In this document: piece by piece, positions 48,334 to 56,082 of the stretch
Layout of the letters: each line of letters opens with the position of its first letter
Position numbering within the stretch: the first letter of the stretch is position 1
DNA from: PCRC01 sp040384665
GTDB taxonomy: Bacteria > Pseudomonadota > Gammaproteobacteria > Burkholderiales > Burkholderiaceae_C
NCBI GenBank assembly: GCA_040384665.1
Contig: JAZKIY010000008.1
Coordinates: forward strand, 106,108-170,107
Direction of reading: 5' to 3'
Length of the DNA: 64,000 bases
Notes under the pieces: generated by a model
Told to the model about the DNA's origin: nothing
The model's database searches: none
What the model saw: the letters and a program-made list of their open reading frames with translations, nothing else
Made by a program: the position numbers and the translations under genes

Positions 48334-49079
48334 CGCCCCGGCGCCTCGGCAGTGTCCTGCTGCAGTTCTGGCTGCTTCAGCATGAAAAACTTCTTCCAGC
48401 CCATGTGTGTGGTGTTCAACCGGTAGAGCGCCGGGAAATGCCCGTTCAGCAAGGTGTTGAGGTTGTCGCGCCCGGTCAGACCCAGGTCCACCCACAACGG
48501 TTTCTGGCTGAAGCTGGCGCAAGCCACTGCGGCGGCCACGGTCCGGGTCAGTGGCCGGTCGCTTCGCCGGTGTGACCACAGCCATTCCCGCAGGGTGTTG
48601 ACCGCATCGGTGGATGGCTGTGCGGTTGCGTCGGTGCGGGCGGGCGTCAACAGGCTGTCGCCGAGCACCGCCTGCAGGCGGTTGAACTCGTCCAGTGCCA
48701 TGCCCAGGGTGGGCCACTGCCGCGTGGCCGCAATGCTGCGAAGCGCCACGGCCGACAAGACGGTGAGCGGGTTGTCGTTCAGCGCCAGCAGGTCGTCTGT
48801 GCCGTCTACGGCGTTTTGCCAGCTGTAGCGGGCGGGGGGCAGGGTGTCGGCGTGTGCCAGTTCGGCGGGTGTTTCCAGACCAGGCTCCGGGGGCAGCGGC
48901 GCTGGCATTGCAGGTTCGTCCGGCGCGGCGGGTGTCAGCACCCAGATGTTGATCGTGCGGCCAGCCGACTGGACCACGGCCCGGGTTTGCGGGGTCAGTA
49001 GGATGCCGAGGTGGCTGTCCAGCAGGTCTTGCAGCTGGCGGCCCTGGAAATCGGTGAACTTCAGGTGTTTGCGTCGCAT
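48330..49079 (-). CDS. NifQ-like protein 2, Cys-less
   Basis: About 249 residues (start at ATG 49079). The last 90 residues parallel NifQ-like 1: LREWLWSHRRSDRPLTRTVA, AAAVACASFSQKPLWVDLGL, TGRDNLNTLLNGHFPALYRL and HMGWKKFFMLKQ. The protein ends 14 residues later, so the Cys cluster of NifQ is entirely missing. The N-terminal 150 residues (MRRKHLKFTDFQGRQLQDLL, DSHLGILLTPQTRAVVQSAG, a Pro-rich linker) are unrecognised. It lies just beyond the porin terminator with 15 bp for its own start region, so it may depend on read-through from the ModE-controlled porin. Confidence 0.65.
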   Translation of the reverse strand: MRRKHLKFTDFQGRQLQDLLDSHLGILLTPQTRAVVQSAGRTINIWVLTPAAPDEPAMPAPLPPEPGLETPAELAHADTLPPARYSWQNAVDGTDDLLALNDNPLTVLSAVALRSIAATRQWPTLGMALDEFNRLQAVLGDSLLTPARTDATAQPSTDAVNTLREWLWSHRRSDRPLTRTVAAAVACASFSQKPLWVDLGLTGRDNLNTLLNGHFPALYRLNTTHMGWKKFFMLKQPELQQDTAEAPGR

Positions 49080-49093
49080 CGCACTTGGGGCAT

Positions 49094-49122
49094 AAAAAAG
49101 CCGCCTGACAGTGTCAGGCGGC
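49094..49122 (-). terminator. Rho-independent terminator after the porin gene
   Basis: On the minus strand GCCGCCTGAC ACT GTCAGGCGGC followed by TTTTTT. It ends the porin transcript 52 bp after its stop and sits directly before the NifQ-like 2 start, so it may act as an attenuator for that gene. Confidence 0.88.
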
Positions 49123-49173
49123 AGGGACTTCAGAGAAACAGTTGTGGGTGGGCACCACCAGGGGTGCCTGGCA

Positions 49174-50334
49174 TCAGAAGTTGTGGCGCACGCCCGCTTC
49201 AAAGCCGGTGGACGACGAGTTGCGGCCTGCCACGGCACCGCTGATGCCCGCCACGCGCCCGGCAGCGGCGGTCAGCGTGGCGCCGGTCAGGCTGTCGTTG
49301 CTGTTTTTCAGGCGTGCGACCGAGGTGTAGAGCGCGGTGCGTTTGGACAGGTTGTGCACATAGCCCAGCGCGAACTTGGACGCGCGCGGTTCGGTGCCCA
49401 GGCCATGGCCGTTCTCGATGTTGATGCGGCTGTAGGCCAGCTTGAACTGCCCGGCACCCACCGGCACGATGGCGCCGATGGCGAAGCCGTCGCTCTCGGT
49501 GTCGTTGCCGGCGGAGGCGGTGCCACCGTTGCCAAAGCCGGCATTGACGGTGTTGTCGATCGACTGGCGCTGGTATTCGCCGGTGAGTTTGACCACGCCG
49601 AAGTCGTAGGCGCCGGTGAGCGACACCACGCTGCGGTCGTTGCTCTGACCGGTGGCACGGGTCACGTCGAGCTTGCCATAGGCCAATGCCACCAGCAGCG
49701 GGCCCTGGTTGTAGCCAATGCGCGCGCCAACGTAGTTGCCGTTGTTGTCTGTGCCCAGTGGCAGGTTGGAGGGTTGTTCGCCGAACGCGTAGTTCACGTG
49801 CGCAAAAAAGCCACCCAATGTGTTGGGGGTGAGGTAGTGGATGCCGTTGGAGGTGCGCAGCTGCACCTGGCCCAGCAGGTTGGCCTGCAGCAGCACGTCG
49901 GTGCCGACGCTGGTCACGCCAAAGGGACTGACGGCTTCGTTGTAGTAAGACGGCGCAAAGTCGCGGCCGAGGCGAATTTCACCGAAGCCGCCCAACAGGC
50001 TCACCGTGGCGCGGCGGCCAAATTGCAGCGAACCGGTGGCGGTGCTGGCGGCCACGTTGTCGAGGCTGCTGTTGGTGGAACCCGAGCCACTGTCGGTGTT
50101 GACGCCCGTTTCCAGCCAGAAACCGGCTTTCAGACCGCCGCCGAGGTCTTCTGTGCCGCGAAAGCCGAGCCGGCTGCTGGCGTTGCTGCCATTGCTGAGG
50201 CCGGAGACACTGGCGACCGAACCGCCGTCCCGGGTGAAGCCGGTGTCAACAACGCCAAAAAGGGTGACCGAGCTTTGTGCCTGGGCGGCGCAAGCTGCGG
50301 CCATGGCGAGCAGGGGAACGAGCAGTTTTTTCAT
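49174..50334 (-). CDS. General-porin-family outer membrane protein in the Mo regulon
   Basis: A 386-residue betaproteobacterial porin (16-strand type). Signal peptide MKKLLVPLLAMAAACAAQAQ; first strand SSVTLFGVVDTGFTRDG; SRLGFRGTEDLGGGLKAGFWLE and a terminal aromatic residue (VRHNF), the outer-membrane insertion signal. A PxxGVT L3-like constriction segment is around residues 140-150 (VSPFGVTSVG). ModE box 4 lies 128 bp upstream of the ATG at 50334 with no other gene between, so the porin is a predicted ModE target; molybdate or other anion permeation is inferred. Confidence 0.9.
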   Translation of the reverse strand: MKKLLVPLLAMAAACAAQAQSSVTLFGVVDTGFTRDGGSVASVSGLSNGSNASSRLGFRGTEDLGGGLKAGFWLETGVNTDSGSGSTNSSLDNVAASTATGSLQFGRRATVSLLGGFGEIRLGRDFAPSYYNEAVSPFGVTSVGTDVLLQANLLGQVQLRTSNGIHYLTPNTLGGFFAHVNYAFGEQPSNLPLGTDNNGNYVGARIGYNQGPLLVALAYGKLDVTRATGQSNDRSVVSLTGAYDFGVVKLTGEYQRQSIDNTVNAGFGNGGTASAGNDTESDGFAIGAIVPVGAGQFKLAYSRINIENGHGLGTEPRASKFALGYVHNLSKRTALYTSVARLKNSNDSLTGATLTAAAGRVAGISGAVAGRNSSSTGFEAGVRHNF

Positions 50335-50461
50335 TGAAAGAGGTCTCCAGTAAAAGGTGTCATCACAGTATCAGCGGCATGCACAAGCTGTCATACGTAG
50401 AAGTTTCCATATGCTCAGAACCGATAAAGCGGTACGCATTACCAAGCGCTTGTTCACGTCT

Positions 50462-50485
50462 CGATATAAACAAAAGTATATAGCG
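50462..50485. promoter_or_regulatory. ModE box 4 (porin promoter)
   Basis: CGATATAA-N8-ATATAGCG. It is the only regulatory site seen between the porin start (50334) and the end of the next gene upstream (50566). No confident -35/-10 pair was found, although TATACT and TTGCAA elements flank it on the minus strand. Confidence 0.8.
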
Positions 50486-50565
50486 AAAGAGGTTGCAACA
50501 AGCCGTTTTGGGGGCCATGCGCCACGCAGGTGCGTTGCATTTCGGCCACAAACAAGCGGGTGTGG

Positions 50566-51426
50566 TCAGCCGCCCTGCGCCTTGTCTGCCCTGGCGGGCC
50601 GCACGGGGAAAATCCAGGGCTCACCCCGGTCAAAGCCGGCCTGGGCCACGTCGGCTTGGCCAGCGGGGGATGCGAGGTAGCCAACCACCCGGGTGGTGGC
50701 CGTGGCGGCCACGTGGGTGGGGGCGTCTGGCTGCTCCACCAGCACATAGGGTCGGCGCATGGCCGGGTCGCCCTTGAGCAGCACCGCCATGCCGGGGGAC
50801 TGCATCTTGCCGTAGGCCACCGGGATGTGGCCGGTGACGACGTAGGCCTTGCGCTGGGCAGCGAATTCAACGATTTGCTGGGCGCGCACGGCTTCGTCGG
50901 GCAGGCGCCAGCCACCCGCGGGCGGTCGGGTGCCGGCAATGCGCCAGAGTTTTTGCACGATGGCGTGGCTGCCAGGGTCGTCGAAGGCCACAAACGGTGC
51001 GCCCGAGGCGGCAATCTTCTGCACCGCTTCGCTGCCATTTTTGGCCTGGCGCACGCCTGCCGGGTCGTCTGCCGGCCCGACGATGACGTGCTCGTTCGCA
51101 CCCCAGGCCGTGACGCGGCCGGCCTGCCCGTCGGCCAGCAGCGCCATCACCTCGTCGCTGCCGTGGATCAGCATCAGGTCGGCCTGCCGCTGGGTGAACA
51201 GCGGCACGATGGCTTCCTTGTTGCCGCTGCCCACCAGCACCAGCGCGGTGCCGGTGGCGGCTTCTACTTTGGGGGCCAGCCGCTGCCAGAAGCCGCTGCC
51301 CACCAGGCCACCAATGACCACCACGCGCACCGGTGCAGGGGTTGGGGTTTGGGCGGTGGCGTGGCCCAGCACCAGCAGCAGCCCCAGCATGGGCCAGAGC
51401 CGCAAACCGCTGCGCAACGCGGCCAT
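50566..51426 (-). CDS. Orphan TupA-like oxyanion-binding protein
   Basis: About 286 residues. A signal peptide ends ATAQ. The mature part has a PBP-like_2 fold with GGLVGSGFWQRLAPKVEAAT, GSGNKEAIVPLFTQRQADLM, GANEHVIVGPADDPAGVRQA (the TupA DF(V/I)IVGPADDPA motif) and DPGSHAIVQKLWRIAG. The TTSTxxSG ligand motif at the N-terminus of TupA is not conserved. The ATG overlaps the TonB receptor stop (TGATG), so they are co-translated, and no permease is adjacent. It probably picks up the ligand after outer-membrane passage and passes it to TupBC or ModBC. Confidence 0.82.
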   Translation of the reverse strand: MAALRSGLRLWPMLGLLLVLGHATAQTPTPAPVRVVVIGGLVGSGFWQRLAPKVEAATGTALVLVGSGNKEAIVPLFTQRQADLMLIHGSDEVMALLADGQAGRVTAWGANEHVIVGPADDPAGVRQAKNGSEAVQKIAASGAPFVAFDDPGSHAIVQKLWRIAGTRPPAGGWRLPDEAVRAQQIVEFAAQRKAYVVTGHIPVAYGKMQSPGMAVLLKGDPAMRRPYVLVEQPDAPTHVAATATTRVVGYLASPAGQADVAQAGFDRGEPWIFPVRPARADKAQGG

Positions 51427-53429
51427 CACAGGCGCACGCTCAGTTGGGTGAACAGCGTGCGGCCGCTGAGCGGCAGGCCATCCATCAGCTGGTAGTTGTG
51501 GTCGGTCAGGTTGGTGGCACCGGCTTCGATGCGCCAGCCCGGGCTGAACTCGTAGACCAGCTTGGCGTTGAGCAGGGCGAAACCGCCGTTGGTGAAGTAG
51601 GTGGTGCGGCTGTTGGCGCGCGAGACCACGCGCCCGTTCTCGGCTTCCAGCGAACCCACCAGGCGCCAGCCGGGGGTGAACAGCCAGTCGGCAAACAGCG
51701 TGACCTTGTTGCGTGGCGTGTCGGTGGCGGGCAGGGTGGGGGTGTCGATGTTGTGGCGGTCGAGGTAGGTGTAGCCCGCACCGGCGGTGAGTGCGGGGGT
51801 GGTGTGGCGGGCCGAGAGCTCGACGCCTTTGCTTTCGGCTTCACCCACGTTGCGCAACTGGCCGAAGGTGGTGTTGCCCTGCTGGAAGCTGACCGACTGG
51901 ATGCTGTCATGGATGCGCGCCTGGAACAGGGCGGCTTCCAGCGACCAGCGGTCCAGCGTGCTGCGCAGGCCGATTTCGGCATGGCGGGCCGATTCGGCGC
52001 CGAGGTTGGGGTTGGCCACGCCGGGCAGCATGCCGCCCTGGGTGCCCACCTGCTGCGAGAAGCGCTCACGGATGCTGGGGAAGCGGCTCTTGCGGGCCAG
52101 CGTGCCGTAAAGCTGGGTGCCGCTGTCGAGCAGGTAGAACAGCCCGACCTGCGCGTTGGTTTTGGCCTGGTCCACCGGCTGGCCGTAGTTGCCCGACGTC
52201 AGTGCGGTTTGTTCGTCGCGGCTCACGCCGAGCGACAGGTCGAGCCGGTCGGTCAGGCGCAGTGTGTCTTCCAGGCCGTAGGAGACGGTGCGGTCGCGGT
52301 AGGTGGTCACCGCACCGGTGGTGCGCTCGTCGTGCGTGTCGGTCTTGCGGTGGTAGGCGAGCCGCACCAGGTGCCCCGAGAGGCGGCGGCTCTCCAGGAT
52401 GAAGGAGGCGCCGTTGACTTCGTCCTGCAGGTCAAAGGTGGGCGCGGCGGGCGTGCCGAACTGGCAGTTGCGGCCGGTGCTGTAGGTGGCGTTGGTGAAG
52501 CATTTCAGCTGGTAGTCGTAGCTGTCTTTGTACCAGCGCACTTTCAGACGCTCGTCGCCGGTGAGGTTCTGGTCGGCCACCAGGTACAGGCTGTTTTTGT
52601 CGTAGCTGGGCCAGCGCCAGAAGTTGAGCGGCTGGGCGTTGGGAAAGACATTGGGGGGCTGGCCTTTTTCGCCGCGCTGGCTGCTCAGGCCAACCGCGTA
52701 CTCGTTGCCGCCGCCCGGCGTGAGGCCGAGTTTCAGTGACAGCTTGCTGTCTTGGCGGTTGGCGTTGTTGCGCTGGCCGCCGTCTTCCATTGGGGTGGGT
52801 GCAAAGTCGCTGGCGAGGCGGTAGCCGTCGGCACTGACCGTGGCCGCGCCGGCCTGCAGGTACCACAGGCCCTGGTTGGTGCCGACATTGGCGGTCAGCG
52901 CGCGCTCGTTGCCCGAAGCCACGCGGGCCTGGGCATTGGCCTCCAGCGTTTTCTGCGGTTTGCGCGTGACGAGGTTGATCGCGCCGCCCATGGTGTTGGG
53001 GCCGTAGGCGATGGACGAGAAGCCTTTGGCGACGTCGATCTCGGCCAGGTCAAAGGTCAGGAAGCGGCCAAAGTCGACCTGGCCGTCGTAGGGCACATAG
53101 ACCGGGATGCCGTCGAGGAACAGCGGTGTGCGCCGGCCGTCGAAGCCGCGCACGGTGAGGGTCTGCTCGTTGCGCATGTTGGTGGAGGTGGTCACGCCGG
53201 GCAGCAGGTTCAGCGCCTGCCCGACGGTGTTGCGGTCAAAACGCGCCAGGTCTTCGGCGCTGAGGGTGCGGGTGGTGGGGTCGAGCGGTGTGTTGGCGCT
53301 GCTGCCAGAGACGCGGACTTCGCCCAGCTGGAAGGGCGCGTCTTCGGCGGCGTGGGCGAAGCCGTTGGACAGCGTGGCGAGGGGCATCAGCCAGAGCCAG
53401 GCGGTGAGGCGGAAAGGGGGCGTGGACAT
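51426..53429 (-). CDS. TonB-dependent outer membrane receptor, predicted Mo/W uptake
   Basis: A 667-residue receptor. Signal peptide to HAAE; plug domain with EVRVSGSSANTPLDPTTRTL, VGQALNLLPGVTTSTNMRNE, TVRGFDGRRTPLFLDGIPVY and VAKGFSSIAYGPNTMGGAIN; 22-strand barrel ending in an aromatic/hydrophobic terminal strand (LFTQLSVRL). It is in the iron-siderophore receptor superfamily, but its promoter carries ModE box 5 (candidate TTCTGA, 17-bp spacer, TATACT) rather than a Fur box, and it is translationally coupled to the TupA-like binding protein. Eight A residues directly precede the ATG; no Shine-Dalgarno is seen. Ligand (molybdate, tungstate or a molybdophore) is inferred. Confidence 0.88.
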   Translation of the reverse strand: MSTPPFRLTAWLWLMPLATLSNGFAHAAEDAPFQLGEVRVSGSSANTPLDPTTRTLSAEDLARFDRNTVGQALNLLPGVTTSTNMRNEQTLTVRGFDGRRTPLFLDGIPVYVPYDGQVDFGRFLTFDLAEIDVAKGFSSIAYGPNTMGGAINLVTRKPQKTLEANAQARVASGNERALTANVGTNQGLWYLQAGAATVSADGYRLASDFAPTPMEDGGQRNNANRQDSKLSLKLGLTPGGGNEYAVGLSSQRGEKGQPPNVFPNAQPLNFWRWPSYDKNSLYLVADQNLTGDERLKVRWYKDSYDYQLKCFTNATYSTGRNCQFGTPAAPTFDLQDEVNGASFILESRRLSGHLVRLAYHRKTDTHDERTTGAVTTYRDRTVSYGLEDTLRLTDRLDLSLGVSRDEQTALTSGNYGQPVDQAKTNAQVGLFYLLDSGTQLYGTLARKSRFPSIRERFSQQVGTQGGMLPGVANPNLGAESARHAEIGLRSTLDRWSLEAALFQARIHDSIQSVSFQQGNTTFGQLRNVGEAESKGVELSARHTTPALTAGAGYTYLDRHNIDTPTLPATDTPRNKVTLFADWLFTPGWRLVGSLEAENGRVVSRANSRTTYFTNGGFALLNAKLVYEFSPGWRIEAGATNLTDHNYQLMDGLPLSGRTLFTQLSVRL

Positions 53430-53458
53430 GTTTTTTTTGGGAGCGGGTTGTGAGAAAA

Positions 53459-53482
53459 CGTAATATATAAAAGTATATAGCG
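53459..53482. promoter_or_regulatory. ModE box 5 (TonB receptor promoter)
   Basis: CGTAATAT-N8-ATATAGCG. It ends 30 bp upstream of the TonB receptor ATG and overlaps the -10 of a candidate promoter TTCTGA-N17-TATACT on the minus strand. No Fur box was noticed. Confidence 0.85.
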
Positions 53483-53563
53483 CAGTGCGGTTTCTCAGAA
53501 CAGGCCTGTGCCAGCGGGTGCGGCGCGTGTTGTTTTTTGTTCCCGCGTCGGGGCGGGCGGTAT

Positions 53564-53634
53564 GTATTTGCTACAAGATTGGTAGCTAACTACTGAGCCT
53601 GTACTAGGGCTCAGGGCTGGTATGGTCTAAAAAA
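53564..53634 (-). repeat. Dispersed ~70-bp repeat, copy 6
   Basis: Reverse orientation: TTTGCTACAAGATTGGTAGC, TAACTACTGAGCC, TACTAGGGCTCAGGG, TATGGTCTAAAAAA. It fills the gap between the TonB receptor promoter and the end of the GAF/Fis regulator gene. Confidence 0.8.
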
Positions 53635-53646
53635 TGCCCCAGAAGG

Positions 53647-54786
53647 CTATTTTTGCCGGCCCAGACCGAGTTTTCGGTACACCGTGGCCCGGCTGATGCC
53701 GAGTTTGCGGGCGGCCTGCATCACGTTGCCACGGGCTTCTTCCACCGCGCTCTTGATGAGGGCGATCTCCACGTCTTTCAGGGCAAGCGGTGTGTCGTTG
53801 CTGTCTTGCCGGGTCAGGCGGCGCACCCGGGTCTGGCCTGGCTTCAGGGGCAGGGCGTGCAGCCGCAGGCCGGTCCACAACGGCGCCTCGATGGGCTGGC
53901 CGTCGGTGCGGGCGGCGTCGAACAGGCTTTCGTAGGGCAGCGCAAACAACTCGCTGCAGTGCTGTGTCTGGCCCACGTCGGGCACCAGCTGGGTCACCAT
54001 CTGGCGGGCGATGCTGTTGGCGCTGACGACCACGCCATTGGCGTCGAGGCAGACAATGCCGTCGGCGTCGTCGCCCATCACACGGCCTGGCCAGTTGAGC
54101 CGCACCACCAGCGCGTGCGGGCGGCTCAGCACCATGGTGTTCTCGATGCTCTGGGCCGACTGTGCCACCAGGTGCATCAGCTCGGGCCGCTCGGGCTGTT
54201 CGATGCCGGTCACGTCCAGCATGCCGGCACAGTGGCCATCGGGCCCGAAGATCGGTGCACCGGCGCAGCTGTAGTAGCGCATGTCGGTGTAGAAATGTTC
54301 GCCCCGGTGCAGCCACACCGGGTGCAGTTCTTTCAGTGCGGTGCTGATGGCGCTGGTGCCGATGCTGCCTTCAGACAGGTCCACGCCCACCCGGGTGATC
54401 AGGTGCGCGCGGCGGTCCATGCGGTCGATCGGGCCATTGGCGTCCACCACCACGCCGTTGGCGCTGGTGAGGATGGTGAAGTAACGCATGTCGGCAATCG
54501 CACGGCTCAGGTGCTCCAGCACGGGCCGGCCGGCTTGCACCAGCAGTTCATTGGCGTCCAGCGTGCGGCGGGCCTCGGCGTCGGGCAGCATGTCGAAGGC
54601 CAGCCGCTGGTTGGGGCTGCGTGAGCGTTCCAGGCAGCGCCGCCAGGATTGGGCGATCCACTCGCGTTCCTGCAGCTCGGCTGGGGCGACCTGGCTCAGC
54701 GGCTTGTCTTCGGTGATCACCGCGCGGCGGGCGCGCTCAATCCCGGCCAGTCGGTCGTTGGCGAACGCGGCAGGAAAGTTGGTCAT
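53647..54786 (-). CDS. GAF-PAS-Fis transcriptional regulator (AcoR-like, no AAA+ domain)
   Basis: About 379 residues. An N-terminal helical segment (ALAFANDRLAGIERARRAVI) is followed by a GAF domain (LVQAGRPVLEHLSRAIADMR, VDLSEGSIGTSAISTALKEL, YSCAGAPIFGPDGHCAGMLD), a PAS-like segment (VMGDDADGIVCLDANGVVVS) and a C-terminal Fis-type HTH (SAVEEARGNVMQAARKLGIS, RATVYRKLG). The sigma-54 AAA+ domain between GAF and HTH is absent, so it cannot activate sigma-54 polymerase. It is divergent from xdhC and may regulate it. Start ATG 54786 or 54789. Confidence 0.85.
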   Translation of the reverse strand: MTNFPAAFANDRLAGIERARRAVITEDKPLSQVAPAELQEREWIAQSWRRCLERSRSPNQRLAFDMLPDAEARRTLDANELLVQAGRPVLEHLSRAIADMRYFTILTSANGVVVDANGPIDRMDRRAHLITRVGVDLSEGSIGTSAISTALKELHPVWLHRGEHFYTDMRYYSCAGAPIFGPDGHCAGMLDVTGIEQPERPELMHLVAQSAQSIENTMVLSRPHALVVRLNWPGRVMGDDADGIVCLDANGVVVSANSIARQMVTQLVPDVGQTQHCSELFALPYESLFDAARTDGQPIEAPLWTGLRLHALPLKPGQTRVRRLTRQDSNDTPLALKDVEIALIKSAVEEARGNVMQAARKLGISRATVYRKLGLGRQK

Positions 54787-54860
54787 CATGGGGGCGTCCC
54801 GAATCGGGTAGAACTGCACACTATAGTAAGTTTTTGGGCCAACGGCCAGGCAACACCCCC

Positions 54861-54897
54861 CGTCTGGTGCCCCAGACGCCCTAGGGTTTAGCCTAGG
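54861..54897. promoter_or_regulatory. Inverted repeats in the regulator-xdhC intergenic region
   Basis: CGTCTGG-TGCC-CCAGACG (54861-54878) is followed at once by two CCTAGG palindromes (54880-54885 and 54892-54897). Their position between divergent regulator and xdhC makes them candidate operators of the GAF/Fis regulator. No function demonstrated. Confidence 0.35.
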
Positions 54898-54995
54898 CTG
54901 AATTGGCCCCCAGCGCCCTGAAATGGGTTGGCTGAGGGCCGCATAATCGGCGCCAATTCATCCGCCCTGGGCGGTACAACGACGGAAAGCAGGCG

Positions 54996-56075
54996 ATGGA
55001 AAATCTCGATGTGATGGTGCTGCGCACGCTGCGCGACTGGCGTATGGCGGGCAAGCGCGGCTTGCTGGCCACGGTGGTCCGCACCTGGGGCTCGTCGCCG
55101 CGACCGATCGGCTCCATCATGGCCCTGTGCGAAGACGGTACCGTGGTCGGTTCGGTCTCCGGCGGCTGCATCGAAGACGACCTGATCTACCGCTTCACCC
55201 AGGCCTATGCCGGCAAGGACGCCGCCAACGAGATTCCGTCCGGCGCGCCGGGCTTTGTGAAGTACGGCATCTCGGCCGACGAGGCGCACCGTTTTGGCTT
55301 GCCCTGCGGCGGCACACTGGAACTGCTGCTGGAATACGACCCCGACGCGCAGGCGCTGGCAGCGCTGGTCGAGGCGCTGGAAGCCGGCCGGCTGATGCAG
55401 CGCAGCGTGCGCCTGAGCGACGGCCAGGTCACACAGGTGGAGGCGCTGTCGCCCGCCGAGCTGGCGGTGTCCAGCACCGAACTGGTCAACACCTTTGGCC
55501 CCGAGTACCGCATGCTGCTAATCGGTGCCGGGCAGCTGACTGAATACCTCGCCACCATGGCCTTGTTCAGCGGTTTTGCCGTGACCGTGTGCGACCCGCG
55601 CGAAGAGTACCGCGGCGCCTGGTCGGTGGCCGGTGCCAAGGTGGTGAGCGACATGCCCGACGACGTGGTGACCGCCTTCCGGCCCGACCGCCGCAGCTGC
55701 GTGGTGGCGCTGACGCACGACCCCAAGCTCGACGACCTGGCGCTGCTGGAAGCGCTCAAGACCGATGCTTTTTACGTGGGTGCCATCGGTTCGCGGCGCA
55801 ACAACGAGGCCCGGCACGAACGCATGATTGACCATTTCGAACAGACCGCAGCCGGTTTGGTCCGTTTGCGTGGCCCGATCGGCATTTACATTGGCAGCAA
55901 AACCCCGTCGGAAATTGCGGTGAGTGTGATGGCCGAGATTCTGGCGGTGAAAAACGCGGTCACCCTGCCACGCGACATGGACGTGGCCCATGCCAAAAAC
56001 GAGCGTGCCATCCAGGCCAACGACCCCGGCGACCTGGTCTGCGGCATCCCACGCGCCACGCCGGCCAGCCACTGA
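54996..56075 (+). CDS. XdhC family molybdoenzyme maturation protein
   Basis: A 359-residue protein. The N-terminal XdhC_CoxI domain (LLATVVRTWGSSPRPIGSIM, VVGSVSGGCIEDDLIYRF) and C-terminal Rossmann domain (LIGAGQLTEYLATMALFSGF, FYVGAIGSRRNNEARHERM, YIGSKTPSEIAVSVMAEIL) are complete, with the GGCIE catalytic Cys. XdhC proteins sulphurate and insert molybdenum cofactor into xanthine-dehydrogenase-type enzymes. No such enzyme lies in the window. Placement next to the Mo island suggests a shared theme, but no ModE box precedes it. Confidence 0.92.
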   Translation: MENLDVMVLRTLRDWRMAGKRGLLATVVRTWGSSPRPIGSIMALCEDGTVVGSVSGGCIEDDLIYRFTQAYAGKDAANEIPSGAPGFVKYGISADEAHRFGLPCGGTLELLLEYDPDAQALAALVEALEAGRLMQRSVRLSDGQVTQVEALSPAELAVSSTELVNTFGPEYRMLLIGAGQLTEYLATMALFSGFAVTVCDPREEYRGAWSVAGAKVVSDMPDDVVTAFRPDRRSCVVALTHDPKLDDLALLEALKTDAFYVGAIGSRRNNEARHERMIDHFEQTAAGLVRLRGPIGIYIGSKTPSEIAVSVMAEILAVKNAVTLPRDMDVAHAKNERAIQANDPGDLVCGIPRATPASH

Positions 56076-56082
56076 GCTGGCA

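Noticed and set aside
44052..49079. Nitrogen fixation (nif) gene cluster
   Set aside because: Only NifQ-like proteins are present; no nifHDK, nifB or nifEN appears, so diazotrophy cannot be claimed from this window.
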